A stretch of DNA of 64,000 nt, taken from positions 148,501 to 212,500 of the forward strand of contig JAODUO010000485.1 of assembly GCA_025642075.2 (NCBI GenBank). The letters run 5' to 3'. Under the pieces are notes generated by a model that searched no databases, had not been told where the DNA came from, and was given only the letters and a program-made list of their open reading frames with translations. A program made the position numbers and the translations under genes. Origin of the DNA: Ridgeia piscesae (lineage: Eukaryota; Annelida; Polychaeta; Sabellida; Siboglinidae). Shown one piece after another: positions 40,257 to 51,200 of the stretch (position 1 is the first letter of the stretch; every line of letters starts with the position of its first letter).

Positions 40257-40739
40257 TGCTTTTATACATGGACAATACAATAGACTGCATCAGCCAGGTA
40301 CATTTTGTGAGATAAACCGACATAAAACCCAGTAAGTCAGTAAACCCAATAAGTTAGTAACTCATCCAGACCACGAGACTGTTCTCCTTAAAATCCACCC
40401 CAACTAAAACATATTAACTCACCTTCAGTTGCTTGTCTGGCTATGTTCTTTAGGTTCAGCAACAGTGGAGGTATCTTTTCTAACTGTTGTGGTGGTTGTT
40501 CTTGCTCTGTTTCGGCAACATCCTCTGTCACCTCTTTACTCTCAGCATTCTCCTCGTCATCATCGATTTCACCTTCTTCCAGTTCACCATCTTCTAGATC
40601 CTCTTTGGAAGCGATGTCTTCACAGGACGGGTCCTCCGTGATCATGCCATTTGATGGCATAACCTCTGGTACCACTTCTGCAGCCTTCATAGGACTATCA
40701 TCTGAGGGCATTTCCTCTTCAGTGTCGCTGTTGTCACAC
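30703..40739 (-). CDS. ZC3H4: ZC3H4/ZC3H6-family CCCH zinc-finger protein
   Basis: In mammals ZC3H4 works with WDR82 in the nuclear Restrictor complex to stop unproductive Pol II transcription; Drosophila Su(sable) is related. Thirteen phase-consistent coding exons on the minus strand total about 1,247 codons, against about 1,200-1,300 in the vertebrate paralogues. In order: acidic EDGELEEGEIDDD, Lys-rich and acidic segments, three CCCH fingers (C-x7-C-x5-C-x3-H twice, then C-x8-C-x5-C-x3-H), KKIPSLF, RELFLRIQQQQRER, NWYSSDEEDG, many DPR motifs, and the family C-terminus FKTFDPTASPFC. The order matches ZC3H4/6, but I cannot separate the two paralogues. The first exon is not resolved; the exon at 40739 begins in phase 2 or contains the start Met. 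One exon has a one-base frameshift at 33892-33895. Confidence 0.92.
31476..31577 (-). repeat. 15-bp coding repeat (HPMPA x7)
   Basis: Seven near-perfect 15-base units inside ZC3H4 exon 13, encoding His-Pro-Met-Pro-Ala tandemly. The units are almost identical at DNA level, including third positions, which suggests recent expansion or homogenisation. Unit length preserves frame. Confidence 0.95.
32607..32820 (-). CDS. ZC3H4: ZC3H4-like exon 12: NWYSSDEEDG and poly-Gln
   Basis: Runs from TTGTTGCAG to GG|GTGAGT. NDNWYSSDEEDGPKPSNIL matches the conserved acidic family motif, followed by PPGGPMA, eight glutamines from a CAG run, and VLNLQQMLNVIK. In phase 1, out phase 2. Confidence 0.92.
33379..33588 (-). 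CDS. ZC3H4: ZC3H4-like exon 11: RELFLRIQQQQ helix
   Basis: Contains YNIPVHLAPKQRELFLRIQQQQRER, equivalent to the RALYLRIQQKQQ helix of human ZC3H4, then a Ser/Asp/Glu-rich tail. The donor TCTG|GTGTTT is weak but gives matching phase 1 into exon 12. Read-through frames beyond it are open, so an alternative donor cannot be excluded. Confidence 0.8.
33813..34082 (-). CDS. ZC3H4: ZC3H4-like exon 10: Met/Pro-rich segment, with frameshift
   Basis: From CTCAAG|G to GATG|GTATGT. It reads PNFYSEMRPSPNRMPPP..., then GYFGDEQQG, and must shift by one base to continue GQHGVGPQNAFFGLPGPDSD and reach the donor in phase 1. The extra base is in the CCCC run at 33892-33895 (GGGG on the coding strand). Removing one base restores the frame on both sides. 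A sequencing error or an allelic indel explains it better than gene loss. Confidence 0.82.
34675..34855 (-). CDS. ZC3H4: ZC3H4-like exon 9: KKIPSLF motif
   Basis: From TTCTCACAG to GG|GTAAGT. Encodes SPPRHLREQMMG... VKKIPSLFDIKVFPP followed by Gly/Pro/Met-rich text. KKIPSLF-I-V is a conserved ZC3H4/6 motif. In phase 1, out phase 2, agreeing with both neighbours. Confidence 0.9.
35277..35340 (-). CDS. ZC3H4: ZC3H4-like exon 8
   Basis: A 64-base exon, VLAEKKEDKMEGSPRKKPSLL, following the third finger as in human ZC3H4 (MLADD...). Acceptor TGAAACAG, donor CTAG|GTGTGT, phase 0 to 1. Confidence 0.85.
35712..35821 (-). CDS. ZC3H4: ZC3H4-like exon 7: third CCCH finger
   Basis: TFPCRFFHAGGGCIHGDNC...FSH has C-x8-C-x5-C-x3-H spacing, followed by EELTEETRHILER as in the family. 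The acceptor CCAACCAG|GG is preferred over the CAG eight bases earlier because it gives phase 1 and the conserved MHG-x-FPC junction. Confidence 0.9.
36426..36537 (-). CDS. ZC3H4: ZC3H4-like exon 6: end of first and whole second CCCH finger
   Basis: GSTCPFSH closes finger 1. ICKFYLNSVCSKGDNCLYMH is finger 2 (C-x7-C-x5-C-x3-H). Acceptor CACTGCAG, donor CACG|GTATCC, phase 0 to 1. Confidence 0.92.
36913..37086 (-). CDS. ZC3H4: ZC3H4-like exon 5: KAKYYRELQKQRE helix and start of finger 1
   Basis: 58 codons, phase 0 at both ends. A basic helix KAKYYRELQKQRELRN precedes PICKFYKDGKCAK, the first half of CCCH finger 1, which is split by the intron after the second cysteine. Acceptor TGTTACAG, donor AAG|GTATGT. 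Confidence 0.92.
37400..37505 (-). CDS. ZC3H4: ZC3H4-like exon 4
   Basis: Encodes YDDEKSRYRASKKASLLRMLEDEYMD..., entered in phase 2 from exon 3 (AG|G). Acceptor TACCTCAG, donor AAG|GTGGGT. Confidence 0.88.
37506..39247. other. ZC3H4-like intron 3, with a GC-richer patch
   Basis: No gene is recognised. At about 37.96-38.30 kb there is a CCAAT motif (AGCCAATCAG) and a CpG-bearing stretch (CCGGCCGGGCGCG, GCGGCCGC) that stand out from the AT-rich background. It could be an internal promoter or enhancer, or a GC-rich repeat fragment. Confidence 0.35.
39248..39522 (-). CDS. ZC3H4: ZC3H4-like exon 3
   Basis: Starts with five lysines after TGTTCAG, then a Pro/Ser/Tyr-rich segment with a PPGPYDSP repeat and DEDEFGPPPKLQ. 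Ends AG|GTAGGA in phase 2, which joins exon 4 exactly. Confidence 0.88.
39847..39992 (-). CDS. ZC3H4: ZC3H4-like exon 2: acidic then Lys-rich
   Basis: VEEEEGDKASG... followed by a run of about 30 mainly Lys/Arg/Glu residues, a nuclear-localisation-like basic block as in vertebrate ZC3H4. Acceptor CTTCCAG, donor ATG|GTACGA, phase 1 to 0. Confidence 0.88.
40182..40254. repeat. (AT)n microsatellite in ZC3H4-like intron
   Basis: A pure AT run of about 73 bases, one of the longest in the window. Confidence 0.95.
40423..40739 (-). CDS. ZC3H4: ZC3H4-like first resolved coding exon: EDGELEEGEI motif
   Basis: From TCACAG|G to GAAG|GTGAGT. DNSDTEEEMPSDD leads to LEDGELEEGEIDDDEEN, the N-terminal signature of ZC3H4/6, then EQEQPPQQLEKIPPLLLNLKNIARQATE. 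The exon begins one base into a codon, so at least one more exon lies upstream. Translation may start there or at the Met of EEEMPSDD. Confidence 0.88.
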
Positions 40740-43700
40740 CTGTGAATGACAACAGTTAACAGTAAATAAAACAGTAAATACAAGCCAAAATACAGTGAAT
40801 GCACAAGTAGATGAATATTTACAATATAAATACAACTGAAGTACCCAGGTTGCTTAGCAAACTCTGTCAAACAATCAAAATGGCTCTTAGAACATGTGCT
40901 TTTCGTTACATATATATTTATCTGTAAGTCACATATTTAACTGTTATCAACACTGTAGGCAAAGCCAAGGCTTGCTGGAGGTCTCGCACATTATTTTAAT
41001 TCTGACATAAACAAACTGCAATATACAGGATACATCGATTGCTGAAAACTGAACATAGGCCATTTGAAGAGCATTAAAATCACACATTATTTCTGTATTT
41101 TTTTGGTTAAGTTACTCAATATTTTCCTATGATTTTAACTTGGGAGTCTCAATAAGTGTTGGTCCCTGACTGTCATTCTGTATGTCCAAACATTAGTTTG
41201 TAAATTTCTCATGTATGATATTCACATTGTGTAAGCATACTGGCAAGCCTATTGGGTTTTCATAGATTTAGACTCTCGAATTTCACTTGGGAATGGGGAA
41301 CAAGTGCTCAAAATTATCTAAATTTGCGATGGTACAATTTAACGTTTTTTCTGTAAAAATGTCATCTAGAAATTATATTGGTGGATGCATGCAGATATGT
41401 TTAGTAATGCTAGTGTCACTTGAAAATGTTGGGTTTTAATCTTGCCTGGTTCAATATAATATTGTTGTAACTATGTCATCTACGAATACATTAAAGGATG
41501 TTTGCAGAATAGTTTTCACAATACTGATGATTGTATGTGAATGCAACATGCTAGCCACACTATATTTCTTAGCATCATGTTGCCGAGACACTTCCATGAA
41601 ACCATGTTATAATTAAGTTACATACAGTATAATTATGGGTTTATGTAGTGTACCAGTCATTATCAAGGCAGTGGGCATGAACTATTTAGGGTAGGCTCAT
41701 TAATAGCTTTAATTTGGGGGGTGGTAGATAGGATTTTGTGTTATCACATTTGGGTTGGATCAATTTTCAGTGTTCAAAATTATGCCAACAATGCCTTCAT
41801 TTACTAAATGGAATCAGATGTCACTATGTGTGGACGATAAACCTCATTCCAAGTGCACATTATTTTGGACACTATACTATGTAAGATGTTTTTCCAGGTA
41901 ACTTGGCCAATTGTAGTGGATTTTGCACAATACTGCTGACCTAAACAGTGTGTAAATGCAGCATAAAAATTGGTTTGTTTGTATGTGTGATTCTGACACC
42001 TCTCCTAGTATGTCTCCTGTTCTGATCTGTTCTCCAAGAATGCACCAGGCCTGATCCCATTCCTCGACATGTATGCAGAAACTATGCACTAATTAAATCC
42101 CTCATTCTCTAACTGCGATTCTCTGAATATAATCATTGTTCACCCACCCCTTTGTTAAACAATTTATATGAGGTTCCTTACTGAACTGGAATTGAAATGT
42201 AGCAAATGACAGAGCAAGGTTTTTTCATTGCCATGGTGCACTTCAAGGAGGTTCAAAATACTGGTAGAGCTCTAGAAAAAATATATGGCAACTACATGGA
42301 AAATGTAACTGTTTTCAAAACGGATTCGACTTTCTCAACATTTTTTTTTACAAGATTTTTAACAATTTAAAATGTCACCTGTTGTATTAACTGGATAAAA
42401 TGTTCATATGAAAAATACTTGTGAAATAGGAATGTAATGTTAATGTAATTGCTATCTGGCTACACAAATAGCCAACATAATGTGAAAAAATCTAAACTTG
42501 TATTTGGCAAAACATTATAATAAGGTGCATGTCCTGAATTTGGGACTTCATTGAGAAGTATTCACAAAACAATTTTGAAATTACTCATGGTAGAAAATAA
42601 ATTAACAATAATACTAATTTCAAGTGTAATGGTACATAAGTCACAACGCCAAAATATACATTTAATCTACATTTTAACAGTGTACTTACATTCATGTTTA
42701 TCATAACAAACAGATGTGACAAAAACAATGAAAATATTCTGTGACCATGGATTAATTTAACTGTTGCTTCTGATCAGATTATTTTTTATGAAAAGACTTT
42801 ACATTTGTAGATTGTATTGTTTCTCAGTAAAATGAAAGTACTGTTTTCATGTATTACAGAAAAAAATGCAGTTTGTGTATAACTGTGTTTGTAACAGAAT
42901 TGTAGGGCTATACATGACTTCATAGAAGGTGACAGCTGGGCAAGGATTAATATTTTCTTTTCTTTGATTGATGATGTTCAAGACTAAGTCGGTAAGGAAG
43001 GGTTGCTGTGTTGAAACACAAGTAAGGCCAGGCAGAAATCAGTACAAGCAATACTATCATACCCCTTAGTTTGAAAAAAATTGATGTCCAAACCTAACTT
43101 ATTAGCTAAGACAAGCGAGGCAAATGTGTTACATAATATGTATAATTTGCTTTATTTGAAATAACAATGACAGCTATTTAAGCTAATCTTAAGCACTATT
43201 ACCTAAACTTTAATTGAGTCACTTTACGATGGGTGACACCGATTACTGACTTTTTATTTGTTAAGTGGGGCAACTTATAATGCGCAGCAATAAACAACTA
43301 TGGTTGACAATGGACTCTTCCGTATGAGGTAGAAAGGGTTGATGGTAACACAACAGTTCTATTTGCTCACTAGTTTAAAACGACGTGTGGAAATTGTGTT
43401 TAATTAACTCAAAACAGATGCATCATTAATATAAATTCAGCATTTGAACTAAGAATTTACTGCGGAACAGTTGTACAATATGGGAAATTGTGACGTGGTG
43501 TAACGACAGAAATCCGTTCAGCGCAAAAGTTACGAGTTATCACGTTTCACTGAAATAAGCTTTTTACGTGCCACGTTGTTTTAATATTTTTGAATTTTGA
43601 TATGAAATAATTAATAAAATTGGTTTTCGTGATGTTACGTAGACGTGAACCACCGCACGAGCTGCGTTCATCGACGAAGATAGCCGTCGCAACCAGAAGC

Positions 43701-44270
43701 TTCCATTCCCGATCATTCAAATGTGCATAGTCCAAAACAAATCTCGAGAAGATACATACTTTCTGAAAGTATACACGGTGTACATTTTGGAAAATTGTAC
43801 TACAACACCGAGAATAAAAGCACATGCATATTACGAAACAAAAACCAGGACATTTGAGAGGTTATTCGTCGATCGAAGCGTCCCGACGGCTGACCTCATT
43901 ATCATAATTTATGCATGTTGAGAAATGCCCCGCTTGTCCAAGCCCGTTTTACCGTTGAACCGTCGTGGATCGGAATAATCCAGCAAAACACAGAAATATA
44001 CTTAGTAGCTGGAATAATAACAGTGTAGAGTTGATTCCAGACGTGTTACTCGACCTTTCTTTGTCTTCCATCCCTGAATCTGTCTTATGACACCCGACCA
44101 AAGGTGGGGTTTTGGCAAACACACTTTCAAGGGACATTGGGACCCAGGTTTTGGGTCGCAGCACAGCGAAATTGTATATTGTTAGTCTTTGCGACTTATA
44201 CTTTCAAATGAACTTAATGTTGGAGAAAGGCGTCTCCTTATTCCACACGAATTTGCGAATATTTCTCCAC
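40740..44270. other. Probable ZC3H4-like 5' intron
   Basis: 3.5 kb of AT-rich sequence between the first resolved coding exon and a likely noncoding first exon. I see no mobile element, conserved exon or RNA gene. A minus-strand frame at 43949-44164 contains MEDKER ending at AG|GTCGAG in the correct phase. It could be a coding first exon, but the donor is poor. Confidence 0.35.
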
Positions 44271-44331
44271 ACATACATTCCGCCTCAGCAACTATCATGG
44301 CGGAGGGTGCGCTGAACTCATTATGACGTCA
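44271..44331 (-). promoter_or_regulatory. Likely ZC3H4-like promoter and first exon with CRE
   Basis: On the minus strand, a perfect CRE palindrome TGACGTCA (44324-44331) is followed within 50 bases by GGAAT|GTATGT, a good donor (44271-44276). This would end a short, GC-rich, mostly noncoding first exon. There is no TATA box. The position head to head with SPT5 fits a CpG-type divergent promoter. The start site is inferred, not seen. Confidence 0.4.
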
Positions 44332-45135
44332 TGCCACATATTTCTTAAAATACATCTAACTTATCAGATAATGTAACAAAAAATGTACAGCAATGTGGAA
44401 TATTATCGTGATAGTCGCCTCACCAATGATAAATTTTAATATACAAGTCCACAAATACCTTTAAAAAGTACTTTTTAACTTAGTTAATGTGATGCACATA
44501 AATTATGCAAATGAAGAACAAACTCAAACGTTTGAACCTTATAGGTTCTTCTGGGAAGTAATTACGTGAAGGTAATTTTTTTATTATAGAGTCTGTATCT
44601 AAATTTATATTTACTACAAATTAATTACTTTATCCAATGCATCACGCTTAGTCAGTACATTGCTTGCATATAAAAGGTAACGTTTAATCCAAATAGAGTC
44701 CGGTATAACTGACATTTCCGGTTTGCGAAATGTGTGTGGGGATCTCACACTTTTAATGTAAGTACTAAGTGTAATGCTCATGCAGGAACTTCGAGAAATG
44801 CAAATTTATGCACTAAATGTCACGATTGTGTGTGTAAATTTGTGACGCAGAAAATATAATTAACATTGACAATGTTGATTTTAATAAACAAACTAGTGTT
44901 CAAAAGTATCGCGATGTCTATCTTCGTCCTGACTTCTGTTAACTAGTGTTACTACTGTTACTGTTAGGTATCTGGAATCAAGATAGAAGATGAAGCTCCT
45001 ATCCGAAGTTACATTTTTCAGTTGCCAACATACGTCATTACTGTTGTGCTGTCAATACAATGTACGGACCTGGTGGGAATTTTGTGTCGTTTACAGTTTT
45101 GGTAATTAAAACATTTATTCCTCATGTTTCAGCAG

Positions 45136-45204
45136 ATGTCGGACAGTGAAGAAGGAAGCATCTTTTCTGACGCCGAAAGCCAACACAGTTCAGCAGGCAG
45201 TGAT
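45136..45204 (+). CDS. SUPT5H: SPT5 exon with start codon
   Basis: 23 codons, [18 protein letters not shown]..., matching the MSDSE start of SPT5. Preceded by TTTCAGCAG, a NAGNAG acceptor, so a 5' UTR exon probably lies upstream. Donor GAT|GTAAGA, phase 0. Confidence 0.88.
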
Positions 45205-48200
45205 GTAAGAAATTATATGGAAGATGTTTTTACTTCTTTTGATGACCACCTTCACTCAATTCTATATTTGGGCGGCACTCTTTGCTGGCTTCAAGGAAGA
45301 CAGAAGATATAGTGTGATTTAGTATTGTTAGCGAATAATATCAATACTGACAACTGGATGTAATGATGGAGGGAAGAAAATGGAAAAGTATAATAAAAAT
45401 CAAAGGTGACAGGAGCCTGAACTAATGGGTGATCACTTCTTGGGGCAGACTATACCACTTATACATAGGAATATATGACATCTTCCTGTACTGGTGGTAG
45501 CTGTAAAAGGCAGGCTTCCATTTTTAAGAGAGGACAATAGTGACTATACAATTCATATATATATATATATATATATATGTGTGACCTGTTCTAACGAAAT
45601 GAGTCACATGTCAGCAAACTTGATTTTGAGAAAACACCGTATAAACATTGCACAGTGATTTTTGACGATTTCGACTTTTCATCACCAAAGCACACTTTAA
45701 TGTCTTTTCTATCAACTGGCAATGCATATTTGTCATTTATATTACTATTTAGTACATTTTATAACCTTTTTAGAAAGGCTACGTAACATTTCACGCATGA
45801 ATTTTGTAAAACAAAGCCGATAAATCGCACTTGTTCTTCGGGGTTTCCCTCGCCGCATGGCAGATATATTTGGTACTACGGGAAAGCCCAGCATGTCCAC
45901 TGTCTGAATCTGCTAGAGGAATTCCTCAGTGACGTCAATTTTAGCCAATAGGAATGTTTATCTGAGAGCCCATCCGTAAACAAACGTCACCAATTGTGAA
46001 GTGCGGTCCCCTGATTGGCTTAAAGCTGCGAAAGCGTGCGCACTCGCTAGCTGTAAACAAGCGGGATCCATCAGATCGCCACAACGAAACATTGCTAAAT
46101 ACTCGGATTATGTTACGATAACCGCGATAAACTACATGCAAGACATATCTTCAACAATAAGCGTGAAGATTTATGCATCATATCATGGAACTACATAATT
46201 ATTTGTTATAAATGTGGACTGTGTAGTGTGGGCATTTACAGTTAATCTGGAGATGACTTCTGTCTCCTATTTTGTGTAAGTACAGGAACTTGGAGGGTTG
46301 ACCCATTTAGAGATAAGCTAGTGTGTGTTGTGTTGCTGTGATGGAACTTGCAGTGCATTTCAGTATTGTTTGGTGTGAAATATTAGACAGATTTGTGATA
46401 TGCAAAGCAATTATAAGAGTACTTTGTTGTGCTTTGCAGGGAGAGGCTGAGACAGAGATACAGGGAGTGAAAGGAGGTGGAGGAGGTGCAGTGGTCAGTG
46501 ACGACGAGAAGGATGGAGAGGGGGGAGATGAGGATGAGGAAGAGTATGACTCTGAGGAAGATGAGGACATTGCAGACAGACCTCGAAAAAAGAAACGGAC
46601 ATCTGGCTTCATCCTGGAGGAAGCCGGTGAGTTTTGACATAAAGAAACTTAAGTTAAAACAAACTACTCCACTGCAGTGACAAACTTAGAATCAGAATGA
46701 GCATGCAATATGCGATTCTGTTTTCATATATGTCATTTTAAATTGCAAATTATGCCTGCTTTCTGGGAATGTTCTCAAACTCAGAATCGAGCATGCTCTG
46801 TTTTGTAATATTGTTTGATTTGTTTATTATTTGAGTAACAACATGATTCCTTGCACTTCCTCTTTGCATGACGTAGATGTGGATGAAGAAGAAGATGATG
46901 AGGAGGAAGATGCTGAGGAGGGTTATGAGGACATGGTGGACCAGACTGGGTCCTACCGCCACGAGGAAGGACCAAGCGCAATGGAGATTGAGGGCAAACG
47001 TCGTCTCCAGCAAATGTTTAGGTGGGCTAATCCTCGGTAGATTTGTATATTCGCATTATTTACAAGATCTGTACAAATACGTACATAGCTTTATGTAGAG
47101 ACCCGTCCACCCGTCATTTGGACAGGTAAAAACGAATTTGGACGGGTAGAAATATGGTGGACGGGTAAAAAAATGAAGGAGCAAAAAAGGTCTTCCAAAA
47201 CCATAGATATTGTTAGTTATGCCTTGAAAGTGAGTGAAAATGGTGTCACATGTGTGTTTGTAGTCCATTTTAGGTCTCATCAGACACATTTAAAAGTTTG
47301 TAAACTGGCTTAACAGTTAACATCCATGTGTCCACCAAAACATGTGTGACTGGCAGTAATGTTATCCTGCATAAAGCCCTGAATACATATAAAGAGCAAA
47401 TTTATTAAAACAGATTATATTAACATTCAGTTGTGAATAACTCTGATTTCAGAAAGAAAGCCCAGACCGTTTCGATCATCCGGTTGTAATTTGCATTCTG
47501 TTCCCAGTGTTAAAAATTAAGGCAAATGTAGGAGTTCAAGCATTCTTGGTTGCTGCCCCAACTCAGTTGAATTCTCCTGTCAAAGTTACATCAGCAGAAA
47601 ATCCAGTGTCATTCCGCCATCATCTAAATACCAAAATTTATTTACATTGGTTATCCTCCTTTGCTTTGTAGCACATCTTTCGATCTGTTCGAAGTCTTCT
47701 TTATTTGCTTGTATAAAAAGAAACCTCAGATGCATGTATCATTAATCTAAATTAAGCCCTATAAGTTTCTAGTTACATTTACAAACTATTTTATAATTAA
47801 GTTGTGTTGAGCCCTAAAATGCCTTGCCTTGTGTGCTGACAAGTCATTTGCTCTGTCAATTTACAGGTAGCCGAGATTCTGTGTAGAAAAACGTTGGAGT
47901 AAATTTTTTTGGGTAAATCTGGAACAGGTGGATTGACCGTTACAGTATATGTTAAATGGTTTATTTTTGAAATCGTTTAAAAATTAAATAGTAAACAAAT
48001 CTGGATTTTTCTCATGCCATGCAGATATTTATTGTGGATTATTCTTGCAGCAACAACGAGGACGAAATTGTTGACTATTTCACACAGAGGTTTGCCAACA
48101 CGTCTGCCGCAGAACGATACGGCGAGGGAGAGGAGATGTCAGATGAAATCACACAACAAGGACTGCTCCCTGGCGTCAAGTGAGTCATTTTGAAAGTTGC

Positions 48201-51200
48201 TCAGCTAATGAGCGATACAAACTAGACGAATGATCCCAGATTGGAGACGGGCAAACTGAGAAGAGTCGACATGTGACAGGAGGCTTTTTGGCATAATGAA
48301 GCAGTCTATGCAATTTAGATTGTATATTTAACCAACAAAATCTAATAAATGAGTAACATCCTATTCAAGACAGTAGTAATATAAATTTCAGACATGATCA
48401 AAATACTTGAAAATCTAAATCTGAGGTAAACAATGTTGAAACAAGGGACGAAAGAAGAATTTTGAAACATTCAAGAATAATAAAATATTTGAGAAAAAAA
48501 TATTTTGTTTCAATTGTTTGTACTTTGCCAAATATAATGTTACGTCTAGTTGTCAACATTTGACATGTGTCTGTCGGTGTTTGTCCTCGGCCAGGGATCC
48601 CAACTTGTGGGTGGTGAAGTGCCTGATGGGGCAGGAGAAGGACACGGCTCTTCTTCTCATGCGCAAATTTATTGCGTACCAGTTTACAGACGAGGTAAGT
48701 TGAGTTCTTGGGGAAGTCTCTCGCATTCAGTGTAATAATCTCATGTAGAATTATTTCAGTGTTGAAACATTGTCCAGTATTCAAGTTAGTTTGAATGTTT
48801 GTCATCATCTAATAAACAATTTTGTTCTCAGATCGCATTCAGCATGAGTGCATAAAAAATGACTTTGTGTTTGTATTTCGTACCATTATTCAAGTATTCA
48901 AGTTGCCCAATATAATAATTAGGTGTATTTATTTCAATGATTTTAGAAGTCTACACTTTTCTTCAACATGATATCAATAACTATGTTTATTAATGCATTA
49001 ATGATCAACCTCAAGGTATTTTATTTTAAACCTTGCCTTTTGTTTCAGCCACTACAAATAAAGTCGGTGATCTGTAAAGACGGATTGAAGGGATACGTCT
49101 ATATTGAGGCATACAAGCAGACTCATGTTAAACAGGCCATAGAGGGCGTTAGCAGTCTCAGACTCGGCAAGTGGAAGCAGCAGGTAAGACGAGTCACAGT
49201 TACAGAATCTTCAAATCGCCATAACTCCGAGATTAACATTGATAGGTAACATTTACTTTAAAAACACCATAAAAATGATGCCCAAATTCTATGAATAAAA
49301 TGTTAAATATTGCATAAATATGATCAGAATTGATGATAGCATGCAAATCAGGTAAATGCTTGGTATAATAATTACAAGAAATATTCTATAAGATAAAATA
49401 AATTATAATAAAGCTGCAATTTTTTTAGTCCTTTGGGCCAAAGGTACAATGAACTTATGGCAACATTCTTCATGCACTGAGCGCCATCAGCACTCGGATC
49501 TGAGAAACTGTTGGAGATCTAGTTTTTTAATTTTTAATAGATGTTTCTTAGGGTACTGTAACTATGCAAAACAAATGTAAATTCGACACATTTTTAAGCC
49601 TCCTAGGGTCATTTAGGGCCTAAAACCTGGTACAATTTAAGTTCTCCTATTTTCTTCAAAACTGTGCTGTAGCGTTTCCTGTAATTTTGTGTAGACATTT
49701 GAGGGTATCTTCAATGTACACAAGAAATTTGTAGTTCACTAGTAATATAAGGGCATCTTGGAGCCTCCCCCAAATAAAAATATATGCTATGGTGTGTCAT
49801 GTGGATAGTGTGTGGTAAGCTGTATGGTATGACGTGTCGTGTAGATGGTGTGTGGTAAGCTGTATGGTACGGAGTGTCATGTGGATGGTGTGTAGTAAGC
49901 TGTATGGTACGATGTGTCGTGTAGATGGTGTGTAGTAAGCTGTATGGTACGATGTGTCGTGTAGATGGTGTGTGGTAAGCTGTATGGTACGGTGTGTCGT
50001 GTAGATGGTGTGTGGTAAGCTGTATGGTACGGTGTGTCGTGTAGATGGTGTGTGGTAAGCTGTATGGTACGGTGTGTCGTGTAGATGGTGTGTAGTAAGC
50101 TGTATGGTACGGTGTGTCGTGTAGATGGTGTGTGGTAAGCTGTATGGTAGGGTGTCGTGTAGATGGTGTGTGGTAAGCTGTAGGGGAGGGTTCGTGTAAA
50201 TGGTGTGTGGTAAGCTGTATGGTACGGTGTGTCGTGTAGATGGTGTGTGGTAAGCTGTATGGGACGGTGTGTCGTGTAGATGGTGTGTGGTAAGCTGTAT
50301 GGGACGGTGTGTCGTGTAGATGGTGTGTGGTAAGCTGTATGGTATGACGTGTTTTAGATGGTGTGTGGTAAGCTGTATGGTAGGGCGTATCGTGTAGATG
50401 GTGTGTGGTAAGCTGTATGGTACGGTGTGTCGTGTAGATGGTGTGTGGTAAGCTGTATGGGACGGTGTGTCGTGTAGATGGTATGTGGTAAGCTATGTGG
50501 TACGATGTGTTGTGTAGATGGTGTGTGGTTAGCTGTATGGTATGGTGTGTTGTGTAGATGGTATGTAGTAAGCTATGTGGTACGATGTGTCGTATAGATG
50601 GTGTGTGGTAAGCTGTATGGGACGGTGTGTCGTGTAGATGGTGTGTGGTAAGCTGTATGGGACGGTGTGTTGTGTAGATGGTGTGTGGTTAGCTGTATGG
50701 TATGGTGTGTTGTGTAGATGGTATGTAGTAAGCTATGTGGTACGATGTGTCGTGTAGATGGTGTGTGGTAAGCTGTATGGTACGGTGTGTCGTGTAGATG
50801 GTGTGTGGTAAGCTGTATGGGACGGTGTGTCGTGTAGATGGTGTGTGGTAAGCTGTATGGGACGGTGTGTCGTGTAGATGGTGTGTGGTAAGCTGTATGG
50901 TACGGTGTGTCGTGTAGATGGTGTGTGGTAAGCTGTATGGTACAGTGTGTCGTGTAGATGGTGTGTGGTAAGCTATGTGGTACGATGTGTTGTGTAGATG
51001 GTGTGTGGTACTTAAGCTATGTGGTACGATGTGTCGTGTAGATGGTGTGTGGTAAGCTGTATGGTACGGTGTGTCGTGTAGATGGTGTGTGGTAAGCTAT
51101 GTGGTACGATGTGTCGTGTAGATGGTGTGTAGTAAGCTGTATGGTACGGTGTGTCGTGTAGATGGTGTGTAGTAAGCTATGTGGTACGATGTGTCGTGTA

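Noticed and set aside
45930..46020. Internal SPT5 promoter (CCAAT, CRE, GC-richer)
   Set aside because: The CRE and one CCAAT box are part of a dispersed element found again at 62.6 kb, so motif clustering is explained by insertion.
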